Shown: positions 1-9,037 of the stretch, in pieces | Position numbering within the stretch: position 1 is the stretch's first letter | Layout of the letters: each line of letters begins with the position of its first letter | Source of the DNA: Oscillospiraceae bacterium | Lineage (GTDB): Bacteria; Bacillota; Clostridia; Oscillospirales; Ruminococcaceae | Reading direction: 5' to 3' | Assembly (NCBI GenBank): GCA_024404875.1 | Contig: JAKSPK010000001.1 | Coordinates: forward strand, 85,271 to 149,270 | DNA length: 64,000 nt | Notes under the pieces: generated by a model | The model's input: only the letters and a program-made list of their open reading frames with translations | What the model was told of the DNA's origin: nothing | Database searches by the model: none | Position numbers and translations under genes: made by a program

Positions 1-465
1 GGTCAGGCGATCGGCATTGGTGCAGGCCAGCAGTCGAGAATTCACTGCACACGCCTTGCCGGTACGAAGGCGGATAACTGGTGGCTTCGTCAGGCACCGC
101 AGGTTCTGAATCTGCCGTTCCGCGATGACATCAAGCGTCCTGATCGTGACAATGCGATTGACCTTTATATCGGTGAGGATTATATGGACATTCTTGCAGA
201 CGGCGAGTGGGAGCGCGTCTTTACCGAGAAGCCTCCGGTCTTCACAAAGGAGGAGCGCCAGGCATGGATCGCGCAGAATACCGATGTCTGCCTCGGCTCA
301 GATGCATTCTTCCCGTTCCCGGACAATATCGACAGAGCATATAAGAGCGGCGTCCGCTATATCGTGGAGCCGGGCGGCTCGATCCGTGACGATATCGTCA
401 TCGAGCAGTGCAATAAGTACGGCATTGCGATGGCGTTCTGCGGCCTGAGACTGTTCCATCATTAA
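1..465 (+). CDS. purH: AICAR transformylase (PurH-type), C-terminal part, cut by window start
   Basis: The reading frame is open from base 1 to the TAA at 463-465, giving the last 154 residues of a protein that begins outside the window. It carries the GQAIGIGAGQQSRIHCTRLA stretch typical of the formyltransferase half of PurH, which converts AICAR to FAICAR with 10-formyl-THF in the final steps of IMP synthesis. A second conserved block near the end (SDAFFPFPDNID, then a YIVEPGGSIRD segment) and the terminal GLRLFHH fit the same family. Whether this is the full bifunctional PurH or the stand-alone clostridial transformylase cannot be told, because the N-terminus is missing. purD lies 1.5 kb downstream on the same strand, consistent with a purine gene cluster. 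Confidence 0.9.
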   Translation, partial: GQAIGIGAGQQSRIHCTRLAGTKADNWWLRQAPQVLNLPFRDDIKRPDRDNAIDLYIGEDYMDILADGEWERVFTEKPPVFTKEERQAWIAQNTDVCLGSDAFFPFPDNIDRAYKSGVRYIVEPGGSIRDDIVIEQCNKYGIAMAFCGLRLFHH

Positions 466-544
466 GCGCTTGAGAATGGGGGCTCTGCTCCCGCAATGAA
501 AGATTTTCCGGAGATACCGGCATAAACCGCAGGAGGACACGGCA

Positions 545-1102
545 ATGACAATATATCTGATGCGGCACGGTGAACCGACCTACCGCGATACGACAGCGCT
601 CGGTCTGCCGGGCATGGGCGCAGAGCTTGGACAGCTCTTGCCGGAGGGCATACGACAGGCAGAGAAAGCCGCAAAGGATCCCCGCATTCAGGATACTGAT
701 CTGATCGTAGCTTCGCCCTATCCGAGAGCGCTGCATACTGCGGCCATTGTTTCGCGGCAGATCGACAGACCGATCGAAGTCGCAGTCGGTATCTTTGAAT
801 GGCTGCCGCGGATTGACTACTCGGCGCCCACGCAAACGGAAATCAAGGAAGCATGGGGAGAGTATAAGAAAAACGGCGGCGTACACCGGCCGGAGGACAG
901 ATATCCTCTTTGGGAAACGCATGAAATGCTGCGCGCCCGCGCACTGGAAGCGATCCGGCCGTATCTGGAACGAAAGGATATCGGCAAGCTGCTGATTGTC
1001 TGTCACGGCGGCATCATGCGTGCACTGATGAATCAGCCTTCGCTGCCGAAGATCCATTTCTGCGAGATCCGGGAGCTGACACCCGAAATGCTGGAGGAAT
1101 GA
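545..1102 (+). CDS. Histidine phosphatase family protein
   Basis: A 185-residue protein starting MTIYLMRHGEPTYRD, with the RHG signature at residues 7-9 that supplies the phosphohistidine nucleophile of the phosphoglycerate mutase-like superfamily. The second catalytic His lies in LIVCHGGIMRAL near residue 155, and an SPYPRALHTA block near residue 60 carries the conserved Arg. AGGAGG precedes the ATG by about 8 nt. The substrate cannot be read from sequence; family members include cobalamin-pathway phosphatases, sugar phosphatases and broad-specificity phosphatases. It sits 79 bp after purH, probably in the same transcript. Confidence 0.85.
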   Translation: MTIYLMRHGEPTYRDTTALGLPGMGAELGQLLPEGIRQAEKAAKDPRIQDTDLIVASPYPRALHTAAIVSRQIDRPIEVAVGIFEWLPRIDYSAPTQTEIKEAWGEYKKNGGVHRPEDRYPLWETHEMLRARALEAIRPYLERKDIGKLLIVCHGGIMRALMNQPSLPKIHFCEIRELTPEMLEE

Positions 1103-1105
1103 ACA

Positions 1106-1528
1106 ATGATGCCGAACGAAGAATTGAGCGAAAAGGTCAAAGCAATGAGCGAACAGGCAGTTGCAATGGCTGCGGATGCTTTTGAGATCCGGCTCAGCTA
1201 TCAGAAGGAAGACATGGATTTGCTGGAGGAACGGATCTTTCCGGTGCTGGAGAAAATGATCGCCGAGGGCAAGATCAATGAGAACGGAACAGTCAAGATG
1301 GCGGTGTTTTTCGGCGCCTATCTCGGAGAACTGATCCTCCGCAGCTTTGCCGCAGAGCTTGGCTATGCATGGCATGACGAGGAGGACGGTCCGCCGAGGA
1401 TCGTCTGCGGCACGAACAAATTCAATCCGCTCGCAAAGGTGCGCAAGCGGCTGACTCAGGGCAGCGGCGATGATATCCGCCCGTTTTACGATGTATGTCA
1501 GAAGGTCGCGCAGGGCGGCTTTCAGTGA
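1106..1528 (+). CDS. Conserved hypothetical protein, 140 aa
   Basis: A small acidic, mostly helical protein with no signal peptide or membrane segment and no domain I recognise. It starts 3 nt after the phosphatase stop, with GGAGGAA 6 nt upstream; a second ATG at 1109 is also possible. Its central FFGAYLGELILRSFAAELGY segment and the preceding helix are repeated in the broken gene immediately downstream, so the two are a tandem duplication. Co-transcription with purH and purD is likely. No function is assigned. Confidence 0.7.
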   Translation: MMPNEELSEKVKAMSEQAVAMAADAFEIRLSYQKEDMDLLEERIFPVLEKMIAEGKINENGTVKMAVFFGAYLGELILRSFAAELGYAWHDEEDGPPRIVCGTNKFNPLAKVRKRLTQGSGDDIRPFYDVCQKVAQGGFQ

Positions 1529-1551
1529 GCAGAATGCCGGAGGATCATGCA

Positions 1552-1920
1552 ATGGTTGATATTGAGAAAATCTGTGCGGATGCGATCGAAAATGCGGCAG
1601 AGCTCGGCGTAGCGCTGCGCTATCAGCCGGAGGATATCGCGGAGCTGGAAAACAGGGTGATGCCGGTATTCAGCGAATGGCTCCGCGACGGAACGATTAC
1701 TGAAAACAAGGGCGCATGGAATCCTGCAGTATAGTTCGGCATCTATCCCGGCGAGAATATGCTTCGGAACTTTTCAGCGAAATACGGTTATTATAAGAAA
1801 CATAAGCGCATCCTGAACGGCGCTGAGGACAGCATCAAATCGATTTACGATGCGGCTGTTTTCACAGCAGACGGGCGCTTTGATGCAGCGCGGAGCAATC
1901 TCATGCTGCATCAGGAATAA
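1552..1920 (+). pseudogene. Broken tandem copy of the preceding hypothetical gene (in-frame TAG)
   Basis: From the ATG at 1552 (GGAGG 8 nt upstream) the frame encodes a protein aligning with the preceding gene: ALRYQPEDIAELENRVMPVF matches LSYQKEDMDLLEERIFPVL upstream. The frame is cut by TAG at 1732-1734. The same frame then continues without further stops to TAA at 1918-1920, reading FGIYPGENMLRNFSAKYGYY, which matches FGAYLGELILRSFAAELGY. A single nonsense codon therefore splits an otherwise intact paralogue. It could be a true pseudogene, a read-through site or a sequencing error. Confidence 0.7.
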
Positions 1921-1945
1921 GAATCTCCGAAAGGAAACAGGAATT

Positions 1946-3229
1946 ATGAAAGTATTAGTAGTCGGCGGCGGCGGCAGAGAACACGCCATTGTCAAGAAGC
2001 TCAGCGAATCTCCGCTGGTCACCGGTCTCTACTGTGCGCCGGGCAACGGCGGCATTGCGAAATATGCAAAGTGCTGCTCGGTCAAGGCGACCGATCTCGA
2101 AGGAATGCTTGCGCTCGCGAAAGAGCTGGAGGTCGATTGGGTATTTGTTGCGCCGGATGACCCGCTCGTCATGGGCATGGCGGATCTGATGCGTGAAAAC
2201 GGCTTCCGCGTTTTCGGTCCGTCAAAGGCTGCGGCGATCATCGAGGGCAGCAAGGTGTTCTCGAAGAATCTGATGAAGAAATACGGCATCCCGACCGCGA
2301 AGTATGAAGTATTTACAGCGGCGGAGGATGCGATCCGCTATATTCAGGAGCAGAATACGTATCCGACCGTCGTCAAGGCGGACGGTCTCGCACTCGGCAA
2401 GGGCGTTATCATTGCGCAGACCGAGCAGGAGGCGATTGATGCCGTGCGCTCGATTATGGAAGACAAGATCTTCGGCGAGAGCGGCTCGAAGCTCGTCGTC
2501 GAGGAATTCCTCACTGGTCCGGAGGTCTCTGTGCTGGCATTTACCGACGGTGAGAGCGTTGAGCCGATGATTTCTTCAATGGATCACAAGCGTGCGCTCG
2601 ACGGCGACCGCGGCAAAAATACCGGCGGTATGGGTACCGTCTCGCCGAACCCCTATTATACCAAAGAGATCGCGGCACAGTGTATGCGGGAGATCTTCCT
2701 GCCGACCATGCACGCGATGAACGGCGAAAACCGCACCTTCCGCGGCTGTCTCTATTTTGGCCTGATGCTCACGCCGAACGGTCCGAAGGTCATTGAATAT
2801 AACTGCCGCTTCGGCGATCCGGAAACGCAGGTTGTTCTGCCGATGCTGGAAACGGATCTGCTGGAGATCATGGATGCTGTGGAAAACCAGAAGCTCGGTG
2901 ATCTGTCGATCGAATGGAAGAAGGGCGCCTGCGCTTGCGTCGTTCTTGCGAGCGGCGGCTATCCGGAAAAATATGAAACCGGCAAGGAAATCAGCGGCCT
3001 TGACGAAATGGGACAGACAGCTGATGCAGCGGTCTATCATGCCGGCACAAAGCTGACAGAAGACGAGAAGTTTCTGACTGCCGGCGGCAGAGTGCTGGGT
3101 GTTACCGCCTCTGCGGATACGCTGAAAAAGGCGCTGGATGCAGCTTATAAGGCTGCAGAGCAGATCACATTTGAAAAAGTCCACTACCGCCGTGATATCG
3201 GTCAGCGCGCACTCGATGCAAAGAAATAA
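1946..3229 (+). CDS. purD: Phosphoribosylamine-glycine ligase
   Basis: GAR synthetase, the second step of de novo purine synthesis, joining glycine to phosphoribosylamine with ATP. The 427-residue protein starts MKVLVVGGGGREHAIVKKL, the PurD N-terminal nucleotide-binding motif, and contains the ATP-grasp KADGLALGKGV block and the RFGDPETQ motif. The length is normal for the family. An upstream in-frame ATG at 1850 is rejected because it lies inside the broken paralogue. AAGGAAA stands 9 nt before the ATG at 1946. Clustering with purH supports the assignment. Confidence 0.97.
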   Translation: MKVLVVGGGGREHAIVKKLSESPLVTGLYCAPGNGGIAKYAKCCSVKATDLEGMLALAKELEVDWVFVAPDDPLVMGMADLMRENGFRVFGPSKAAAIIEGSKVFSKNLMKKYGIPTAKYEVFTAAEDAIRYIQEQNTYPTVVKADGLALGKGVIIAQTEQEAIDAVRSIMEDKIFGESGSKLVVEEFLTGPEVSVLAFTDGESVEPMISSMDHKRALDGDRGKNTGGMGTVSPNPYYTKEIAAQCMREIFLPTMHAMNGENRTFRGCLYFGLMLTPNGPKVIEYNCRFGDPETQVVLPMLETDLLEIMDAVENQKLGDLSIEWKKGACACVVLASGGYPEKYETGKEISGLDEMGQTADAAVYHAGTKLTEDEKFLTAGGRVLGVTASADTLKKALDAAYKAAEQITFEKVHYRRDIGQRALDAKK

Positions 3230-3266
3230 GCAGACCGGCGGCTGATGCAGAAGGAGACACAGAGCT

Positions 3267-4217
3267 ATGGGAAAGAAAAGATCTGCAAGGCAGGAGCGCC
3301 GGAGTGCACAGCGAGCAGAAAAGCGGTCTGCGGCTCCGCGGCGCAGCCTTGAGGATCGGCTTGAGGAAAAGGGAAGCCGCCCTTATACGCTGAAAGACTG
3401 TATGCGTTTCGGGCGGATCGCCAACATCCTCTTTGTTGTGTTTATCGTTGTCTGCCTGGTTTATTACTATTCATTTTCAAAGCGCGGATCATATTTCATC
3501 CCATTCGAGGTCATTGCCTATACGATTGAGGCGACGGCGTTTGCGCTGTTTACGCTCAGCGTTGTCTGGATGGACAGTCTTGTCCGCGCGCGTGGTCTGA
3601 TGAAGGTCGCGATGATCGTCTATATCCTGACGGAGATTATATTGATGCTGCTGGAATTCGGCCTGCTGCAATTCATCCCGTATAACGGACTGAAGCTGTC
3701 GGTCATTATCGTGCACGTTCTGTTCTCTGCGGCCGTTTCTTTTTCGCTATTGATGCTGGAGCCGCAGAATAAGCGCGTGCAGCGGATTGTCGGCATCACG
3801 ACGATCATCATCCTTGCGGGAATGCTGCCCGGCATCGTCGGATACCGCGTTTATGCGAGCATTCTCATCAATGCGTTCGCCTATATCTTTTTCTTTACGG
3901 CGGCGGAACGGCTGCTCGATCTGGAGGAGATTTCGGTCGATTGCTACGGCGATCAGGCGAAGGTGACGGAATTTGATTCCACAATGTTTGCCAATGTGCC
4001 GACAATGGTCGAGATCCCGAAGGCAGAAAAGAAGAAGCGCTCGCTTCGCGAAAAAGCGCGTCGCCTTGCTGAAGACCTGAGCAGCGAGGAGATCTCAGTC
4101 CTGACCGACAAAGAAGAAAAGTTTGAGTATGAATTCGGTGTGGATGATGATGACGAATATGAGGATGACGCAGAGCCGGAAACAGATGATGACGGAGAGG
4201 AAGAAAATATGGCATGA
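3267..4217 (+). CDS. Polytopic membrane protein with charged tails, function unknown
   Basis: A 316-residue protein. The first 45 residues are very basic (KKRSARQERRSAQRAEKRS). Residues 50-215 hold about five or six hydrophobic segments, for example ILFVVFIVVCLVYYY and LSVIIVHVLFSAAVSF. The last 90 residues are cytoplasmic-looking, Lys-rich and then extremely acidic (runs of Asp/Glu before the end). No enzyme motif is visible. GAAGGAGA precedes the ATG. The stop codon overlaps the uvrC start by 4 bp, so the two genes are translationally coupled, although no functional link to DNA repair is evident. Confidence 0.75.
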   Translation: MGKKRSARQERRSAQRAEKRSAAPRRSLEDRLEEKGSRPYTLKDCMRFGRIANILFVVFIVVCLVYYYSFSKRGSYFIPFEVIAYTIEATAFALFTLSVVWMDSLVRARGLMKVAMIVYILTEIILMLLEFGLLQFIPYNGLKLSVIIVHVLFSAAVSFSLLMLEPQNKRVQRIVGITTIIILAGMLPGIVGYRVYASILINAFAYIFFFTAAERLLDLEEISVDCYGDQAKVTEFDSTMFANVPTMVEIPKAEKKKRSLREKARRLAEDLSSEEISVLTDKEEKFEYEFGVDDDDEYEDDAEPETDDDGEEENMA

Positions 4218-6076
4218 ATCCGCGGCTTCCTTATCTGCAGCGGAAAACCGCTGTGCTGACCACCTCGCCGGGCGTCTATCTCATGAAGAATGCCCAGGAA
4301 AAGATCATCTATATTGGCAAGGCAAAGAATCTGCGAAACCGTGTGACGAGCTATTTTCACGATCATCCGGATCATACGCCCAAAACCGCGCAGATGGTTT
4401 CGCAGGTCTATGATTATGATTTTATTGTCACTGCTTCGGAATATGAAGCGCTGATCCTTGAATGCTCACTGATCAAGCAGCACAAGCCGCGCTATAATAT
4501 ACTTCTGAAGGATGACAAGGGCTACCATTATATCCGCGTTTCCCCGCCGCCTTATTCCCGCATTACTGCGGAGCTGCACGCGGACAGCGAGGGCACCTAT
4601 CTCGGCCCCTATATGAGCGGCTTTACCGTCCGGCAGACTGTCAACACAGTGAACCGGATATTTCGGCTCCCGACCTGCCGTAAAGCTTTCCCCGAATGCT
4701 TCCGCAAGGAGCGCCCCTGCCTGAATTATCACATCGGGCAGTGTATGGGCGTCTGCCGCGGCGATATTCCGGAAGATGCTTATGCGGAGTTTGTTGCGGA
4801 TGCCGTGCGCTTTATCAAAAATGGCGGAGACCACACCGTGACCGCACTCGAACAGCGGATGATGGCCGCCGCAGACCGCCTTGACTTTGAGGAGGCGGCA
4901 AGGCTGCGCGACCGGATCGCCGCGATCCGGAAAGCAGGCGAAAAGCAGGATATCATGGACGCCGTCACTGCTGATACAGATGTCATCGGCACGGCTGTCT
5001 CGAATGAATCAACCGTGATATCAGTCACGATCTACCGCAGCGGAAGACTCTACGATCAGAATACATTTGTGATCTCCTCGGACGCACTTTCGGAGCATCC
5101 GCTGGATGAATTTCTGCCGCAGTATTACAGTGCAAAAAGCGGGAGCGATCTCCCGAGAACGATTCTGCTTGAGCAGCGCCCGCAGGAGGCGGAACTGCTG
5201 GAAAATATGCTTGCGGAGCGCGCAGGGCGAAAAGTCACGCTGGAAGTGCCTGTGCGCGGCGCGAGACATCGGCTTATGCTGATGGCGAAGCAGAATGCCG
5301 GCGAAAAGCTTTCGATTCGGTCAGGGCGAACGAGCCGTGAGCTGCTCGGACTTGAGGAGCTGGCAAGAGCGCTCGGTCTGGAGCATCCGCCTGTGCGCAT
5401 CGAATCCTATGATATCTCGAATCTTTCTTCGGCGGATATGGTCGCGGGCATGGTCGTCTTTGAGAACGGCCGTCCGCTGAAGAATGCATACCGTCGGTTC
5501 GCCGTTAAGGAGCTGCGGCAGCAGAATGACTATGCAGCGATGCAGGAGATCATCCGGCGGCGCTTCGGCGAATATTTCAAGGCGCAGACGGAGACGAACG
5601 AGACCGCCAAGGCGCTCAATTCCTTTGCAGTTCTGCCGGATCTGATACTGCTCGACGGCGGAAGAACGCATGTCGGCGCTGTTGCACCGATCCTTGCAGA
5701 GATGGGGCTCGAAATCCCGCTCTTCGGCATGGTCAAGGATCAGAAGCACCGTACACGCGCCATCGCAACAAACGGCGGCGAGATCGCAGTTCGTGAAAAG
5801 CAGGCGGCTTTTGCCCTGCTGACGCGGATTCAGGATGAGGTTCACCGTTATGCGATCACATATATGAAAACAAGGCATAAAAAATCGAGCTATGCGCTGA
5901 CGCTTACACAGATTCCGGGCATCGGAGATCGGAAGGCGCAGAAGCTCCTGCTGACATATAAAACCAGAGAACAGCTCAAGGCGGCAACGCCGGAGCAGCT
6001 CGCAAGTACCGCAGGCGTCAATCCGGAAACAGCACGGCAGCTCTATGAACTGATACAGGATCTTCCGGATGCGTGA
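4214..6076 (+). CDS. uvrC: Excinuclease ABC subunit C
   Basis: UvrC makes both incisions in nucleotide excision repair after UvrAB damage recognition. The 620-residue protein has the N-terminal GIY-YIG nuclease (SPGVYLMKNAQEKIIYIGKA, residues 18-37), a central UVR motif that contacts UvrB (LDFEEAARLRDRIAAIRK), the RNase H-like C-terminal nuclease (IESYDISNLS and LILLDGGRTHVG) and a final helix-hairpin-helix pair (LTQIPGIGDRKAQKLL). It starts at the ATGA overlap with the preceding membrane protein. The length is normal for the family. Confidence 0.97.
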   Translation: MNPRLPYLQRKTAVLTTSPGVYLMKNAQEKIIYIGKAKNLRNRVTSYFHDHPDHTPKTAQMVSQVYDYDFIVTASEYEALILECSLIKQHKPRYNILLKDDKGYHYIRVSPPPYSRITAELHADSEGTYLGPYMSGFTVRQTVNTVNRIFRLPTCRKAFPECFRKERPCLNYHIGQCMGVCRGDIPEDAYAEFVADAVRFIKNGGDHTVTALEQRMMAAADRLDFEEAARLRDRIAAIRKAGEKQDIMDAVTADTDVIGTAVSNESTVISVTIYRSGRLYDQNTFVISSDALSEHPLDEFLPQYYSAKSGSDLPRTILLEQRPQEAELLENMLAERAGRKVTLEVPVRGARHRLMLMAKQNAGEKLSIRSGRTSRELLGLEELARALGLEHPPVRIESYDISNLSSADMVAGMVVFENGRPLKNAYRRFAVKELRQQNDYAAMQEIIRRRFGEYFKAQTETNETAKALNSFAVLPDLILLDGGRTHVGAVAPILAEMGLEIPLFGMVKDQKHRTRAIATNGGEIAVREKQAAFALLTRIQDEVHRYAITYMKTRHKKSSYALTLTQIPGIGDRKAQKLLLTYKTREQLKAATPEQLASTAGVNPETARQLYELIQDLPDA

Positions 6077-6106
6077 GCCTGCACATCAATCATGGGAGGA
6101 AACGGA

Positions 6107-7087
6107 ATGGAACCCTTAAAGCTGAAGCCTGCCTTTCAGGATTATATCTGGGGCGGAACAAGACTGCGCGATGAATTCGGGAAGGAATGCGATCTGGAGC
6201 GTGTTGCCGAAAGCTGGGAGCTTTCCTGTCATCCGGCAGGTCCCTCCACGATTATGAACAGCATTAACAAGCGCCAGACGCTGAAAGAATATCTCGAACA
6301 GGACTGGGCGGCCAGAGTCGGCGAGGGAGCCTCCTGTTTTTCGGGATTTCCTGTACTCATCAAGCTGATCGACGCATGTCAGGATCTCAGTGTACAGGTG
6401 CATCCGGATGACCGCTATGCGCGAGAGCATGAAAACGGTGAGAACGGCAAGACCGAGTGCTGGTATATCGTGGACTGCGATGAGGGCGCTGCACTCGCCT
6501 ACGGCCTTAACCGTGAGCTGACAAAGGAGGAATTCCGCACCGCGATCGAGAACGGAACGCTGCTCGATTATGTGCAGCTGGTTCCTGTTCACAAGGGCGA
6601 TGTGTTTTTCATCGAGGCCGGAACGCTCCATGCGATCGGCGCAGGCATCGTCATTGCGGAGATCCAGCAGAATTCCAATTTGACCTACCGCATCTATGAT
6701 TATGACCGCGTCGGTGCGGACGGCAAGCCGCGGGAGCTGCATATTGACAAGGCTGTCGATGTGACGAAAACATGGTCAGCTCCGCCGCGCCGGAAGCGTC
6801 CGGCAACGGTCTATGCGGGCTACAGTTCCGCAGTGATCGCGGACTGTCCGTATTTCACAGTCAATGAGCTGTGTATCACAGACGAAGCGAGCTTCCCCGC
6901 GTCGGAGGGTATTTCCTATACACATCTGCTCTGCACGGAAGGTGATGCGGCGCTGATCTATGATGACGGCGTAGTCATGCCGATCTCGAAAGGCGAATCT
7001 GTTTTTCTGCCGGCGAATTTCGGTGCATATTCGATTCGCAGCAAAAACTGTGTTCTGCTTGCGACACAGACACTTCCGCGGAGGTGA
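6107..7087 (+). CDS. manA: Mannose-6-phosphate isomerase, class I
   Basis: A cupin-fold zinc enzyme interconverting mannose-6-P and fructose-6-P. The 326-residue protein shows the metal-ligand blocks VQVHPDD (Gln and His), GKTECWYIVD (Glu) and EAGTLHAIGAG (His). The N-terminus LKPAFQDYIWGGTRL is typical of the short clostridial/Bacillus form. The ATG at 6107 is chosen over the in-frame ATG at 6092 because GGGAGGA lies between them, 6 nt before 6107. It lies between uvrC and a gene of unknown function, with glcK and gpmI further downstream, forming a sugar-phosphate theme. Confidence 0.95.
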   Translation: MEPLKLKPAFQDYIWGGTRLRDEFGKECDLERVAESWELSCHPAGPSTIMNSINKRQTLKEYLEQDWAARVGEGASCFSGFPVLIKLIDACQDLSVQVHPDDRYAREHENGENGKTECWYIVDCDEGAALAYGLNRELTKEEFRTAIENGTLLDYVQLVPVHKGDVFFIEAGTLHAIGAGIVIAEIQQNSNLTYRIYDYDRVGADGKPRELHIDKAVDVTKTWSAPPRRKRPATVYAGYSSAVIADCPYFTVNELCITDEASFPASEGISYTHLLCTEGDAALIYDDGVVMPISKGESVFLPANFGAYSIRSKNCVLLATQTLPRR

Positions 7088-7093
7088 CGTCCG

Positions 7094-7987
7094 ATGGATC
7101 TGAGTAAACTGATGGGAATGTTCGGCGTGGATCCGGCAGCGGCGGAAGAGCTGATGCAGGATGGACAGATGCAGGAAATGATGCAGGATCCGGAATTGCA
7201 GCAGGCAATGGAGCGCCCGGAGACGGAACAGTTTCTCGGAAAGCTGAGCGGCATTTTTACGCAGGGCGGCATTATGCCGGGCGATCTGGAAAACCTGTTT
7301 GAAGGACTTGGCGGCGGTGCGGATGCAGGCAGTCCGGAGCAGCTGGACGGTCTGTTCGCTGGCGTAGAGCAGCTATTTGGCGGCCTGGGCTTTGATGAGA
7401 TCGACCTTGACGAGGAGGCCGAAGCCTATCAGCCGGAGGCGGAGGATGCCTCCGACCGCGCATTCCTGACCGAGCTGAAAGCATGGATCAAGGATACTGC
7501 GGCGGATATTCCTGATAAGGATGTCTGTATGCTGGAGATCGGCTCGCATCTCAATTTTGATGCAGACGGAACACCTACAGTTGATCTGTGGCTAGGCTAC
7601 AATACAGCGCAGACCGATGGGGAGAACCGTGCAAATAAGGCGGAGCGCTGGAACATCGCAAACTGGACGGAGAATCATTTCCGTTCGCTGGATGCGGAGC
7701 CGCTGGAAGACTGGTGCGGATCACAGGGCTTTGATCCGCTGGATGAAGACTTTGACGAGAACGAAATGAAGCAGCGGATCTATGATCTCGCGGCGGCGGC
7801 GGTCATGGAGCTGCACAGGGAGCGATTCACCGAGCAGATTTTCGGACAGAAGATCCCGTTCCTCATCGAGGATTATGAATACAACCAGAAGACAGCGATC
7901 CGTGCCGTGAAAGCAAACGGCGGCAAAGAGCTGCTCGATGCGGAATTCTTTTCGGATTGCGGCTTTTCGGAGGACGGCGTAAGCTAA
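7094..7987 (+). CDS. Acidic hypothetical protein with Met/Gln-rich N-terminus
   Basis: A 297-residue, strongly acidic soluble protein. Residues 1-70 are rich in Met, Gln and Glu (MQDGQMQEMMQDPELQQAME), resembling the amphipathic helices of STI1-type modules, followed by a Gly-rich acidic stretch to about residue 105. The remaining 190 residues look globular, with several Trp residues (LKAWIKD, LWLGYN, WNIANWTE). No signal peptide, membrane segment or known catalytic motif is visible. GGAGGTGA overlaps the manA stop, giving tight coupling to manA. I do not recognise the family. Confidence 0.7.
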   Translation: MDLSKLMGMFGVDPAAAEELMQDGQMQEMMQDPELQQAMERPETEQFLGKLSGIFTQGGIMPGDLENLFEGLGGGADAGSPEQLDGLFAGVEQLFGGLGFDEIDLDEEAEAYQPEAEDASDRAFLTELKAWIKDTAADIPDKDVCMLEIGSHLNFDADGTPTVDLWLGYNTAQTDGENRANKAERWNIANWTENHFRSLDAEPLEDWCGSQGFDPLDEDFDENEMKQRIYDLAAAAVMELHRERFTEQIFGQKIPFLIEDYEYNQKTAIRAVKANGGKELLDAEFFSDCGFSEDGVS

Positions 7988-8043
7988 ATGCCGCATAATA
8001 CAGATCAATACACCGATCCCGGTGTAGAAAATTGGAGGATAAC

Positions 8044-8997
8044 ATGAAGTACTACATTGGCATTGATCTCGGCGGCACGAATATCGTCGCCGGACTCGTA
8101 GACGAGAATTATCAGATTCTCAAGAAGGTCTCGCGCAAGACCAACCGCCCGCGTCCTGCAGAGGAGATTGCCGCGGATATGGCGGCCTGCGCGCTCGATG
8201 CGATCGCGGAGGCAGATCTGACGCCGGAGCAGGTCGAGTGGATCGGCATCGGAACGCCGGGTATCGCCAATTCCGCGACCGGCATCATCGAATATTCCAA
8301 CAACCTCGATTTCCACGATGTTCCGATGGTCAAGTGGATCTCCGAGGCGACCGGCAGACCTGCATTTGTTGAGAATGATGCGAATGCCGCTGCCTACGGC
8401 GAATTTGTCGCGGGCGCAGCAAAGGGCGCGGCCAATGCGATCTGCATCACGCTCGGTACAGGCGTCGGCGGCGGTATCGTCATCGACGGCAAGATCTATG
8501 CAGGCTCGAATTTCGCGGGCGCAGAGATCGGCCACACCGTTCTTAATGTGGATGGCCCGCAGTGCACCTGCGGCAGAAAGGGCTGCTTTGAGGTTTATTC
8601 CTCGGCGACCGGCCTTATCCGCATGACGCAGGAGGCGATCGACAGAGAGCCCGGCTGCCTCATGGCGAAAATGGCGGCGGAGCAGGGGAAGGTCTCAGCA
8701 CGCACCGCATTCGACTGCATGAGAGCAGGCGACAAGGCCGCAAAGGAGGTCGTTGATCTCTATATCCGGATGCTCGCGGCAGGCATTACGAATACGATCA
8801 ATATTTTCCAGCCGGATGTTCTGTGCATCGGCGGCGGCGTCTGCAATGAGGGCGACGCGCTGCTGCTTCCGGTCAAGGAGCTGGTCGCAAAGGAAGTCTA
8901 TACGCGCAATTCCGAGAAAAATACCGAGATTGTCATCGCGAAGCTTGGCAATGATGCCGGCATTATCGGCGCGGCATTCCTCGGCAAAGCACTCTGA
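8044..8997 (+). CDS. glcK: Glucokinase, ROK family
   Basis: An ATP-dependent kinase phosphorylating cytoplasmic glucose. The 317-residue protein begins YYIGIDLGGTNIVAGLVD, the ATP-binding phosphate-1 motif, and has ENDANAAAYGEF (catalytic Asp) and the LGTGVGGGIVIDGKI phosphate-2 motif. The ROK zinc signature CTCGRKGCFE follows, with the preceding His in GAEIGHTVL. The ATG at 8044 is preceded by GGAGG with 5 nt spacing. It is followed directly by gpmI, pairing the entry and middle of glycolysis. Confidence 0.95.
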   Translation: MKYYIGIDLGGTNIVAGLVDENYQILKKVSRKTNRPRPAEEIAADMAACALDAIAEADLTPEQVEWIGIGTPGIANSATGIIEYSNNLDFHDVPMVKWISEATGRPAFVENDANAAAYGEFVAGAAKGAANAICITLGTGVGGGIVIDGKIYAGSNFAGAEIGHTVLNVDGPQCTCGRKGCFEVYSSATGLIRMTQEAIDREPGCLMAKMAAEQGKVSARTAFDCMRAGDKAAKEVVDLYIRMLAAGITNTINIFQPDVLCIGGGVCNEGDALLLPVKELVAKEVYTRNSEKNTEIVIAKLGNDAGIIGAAFLGKAL

Positions 8998-9037
8998 TCC
9001 CCACAGATCAAATCAAAATCAAAGGAGTAATGAACCA

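Noticed and set aside
8753-9037. Extension of gpmI to an upstream start inside glcK
   Set aside because: The added residues are out-of-frame glcK sequence; the ribosome site and family N-terminus are at 9038.
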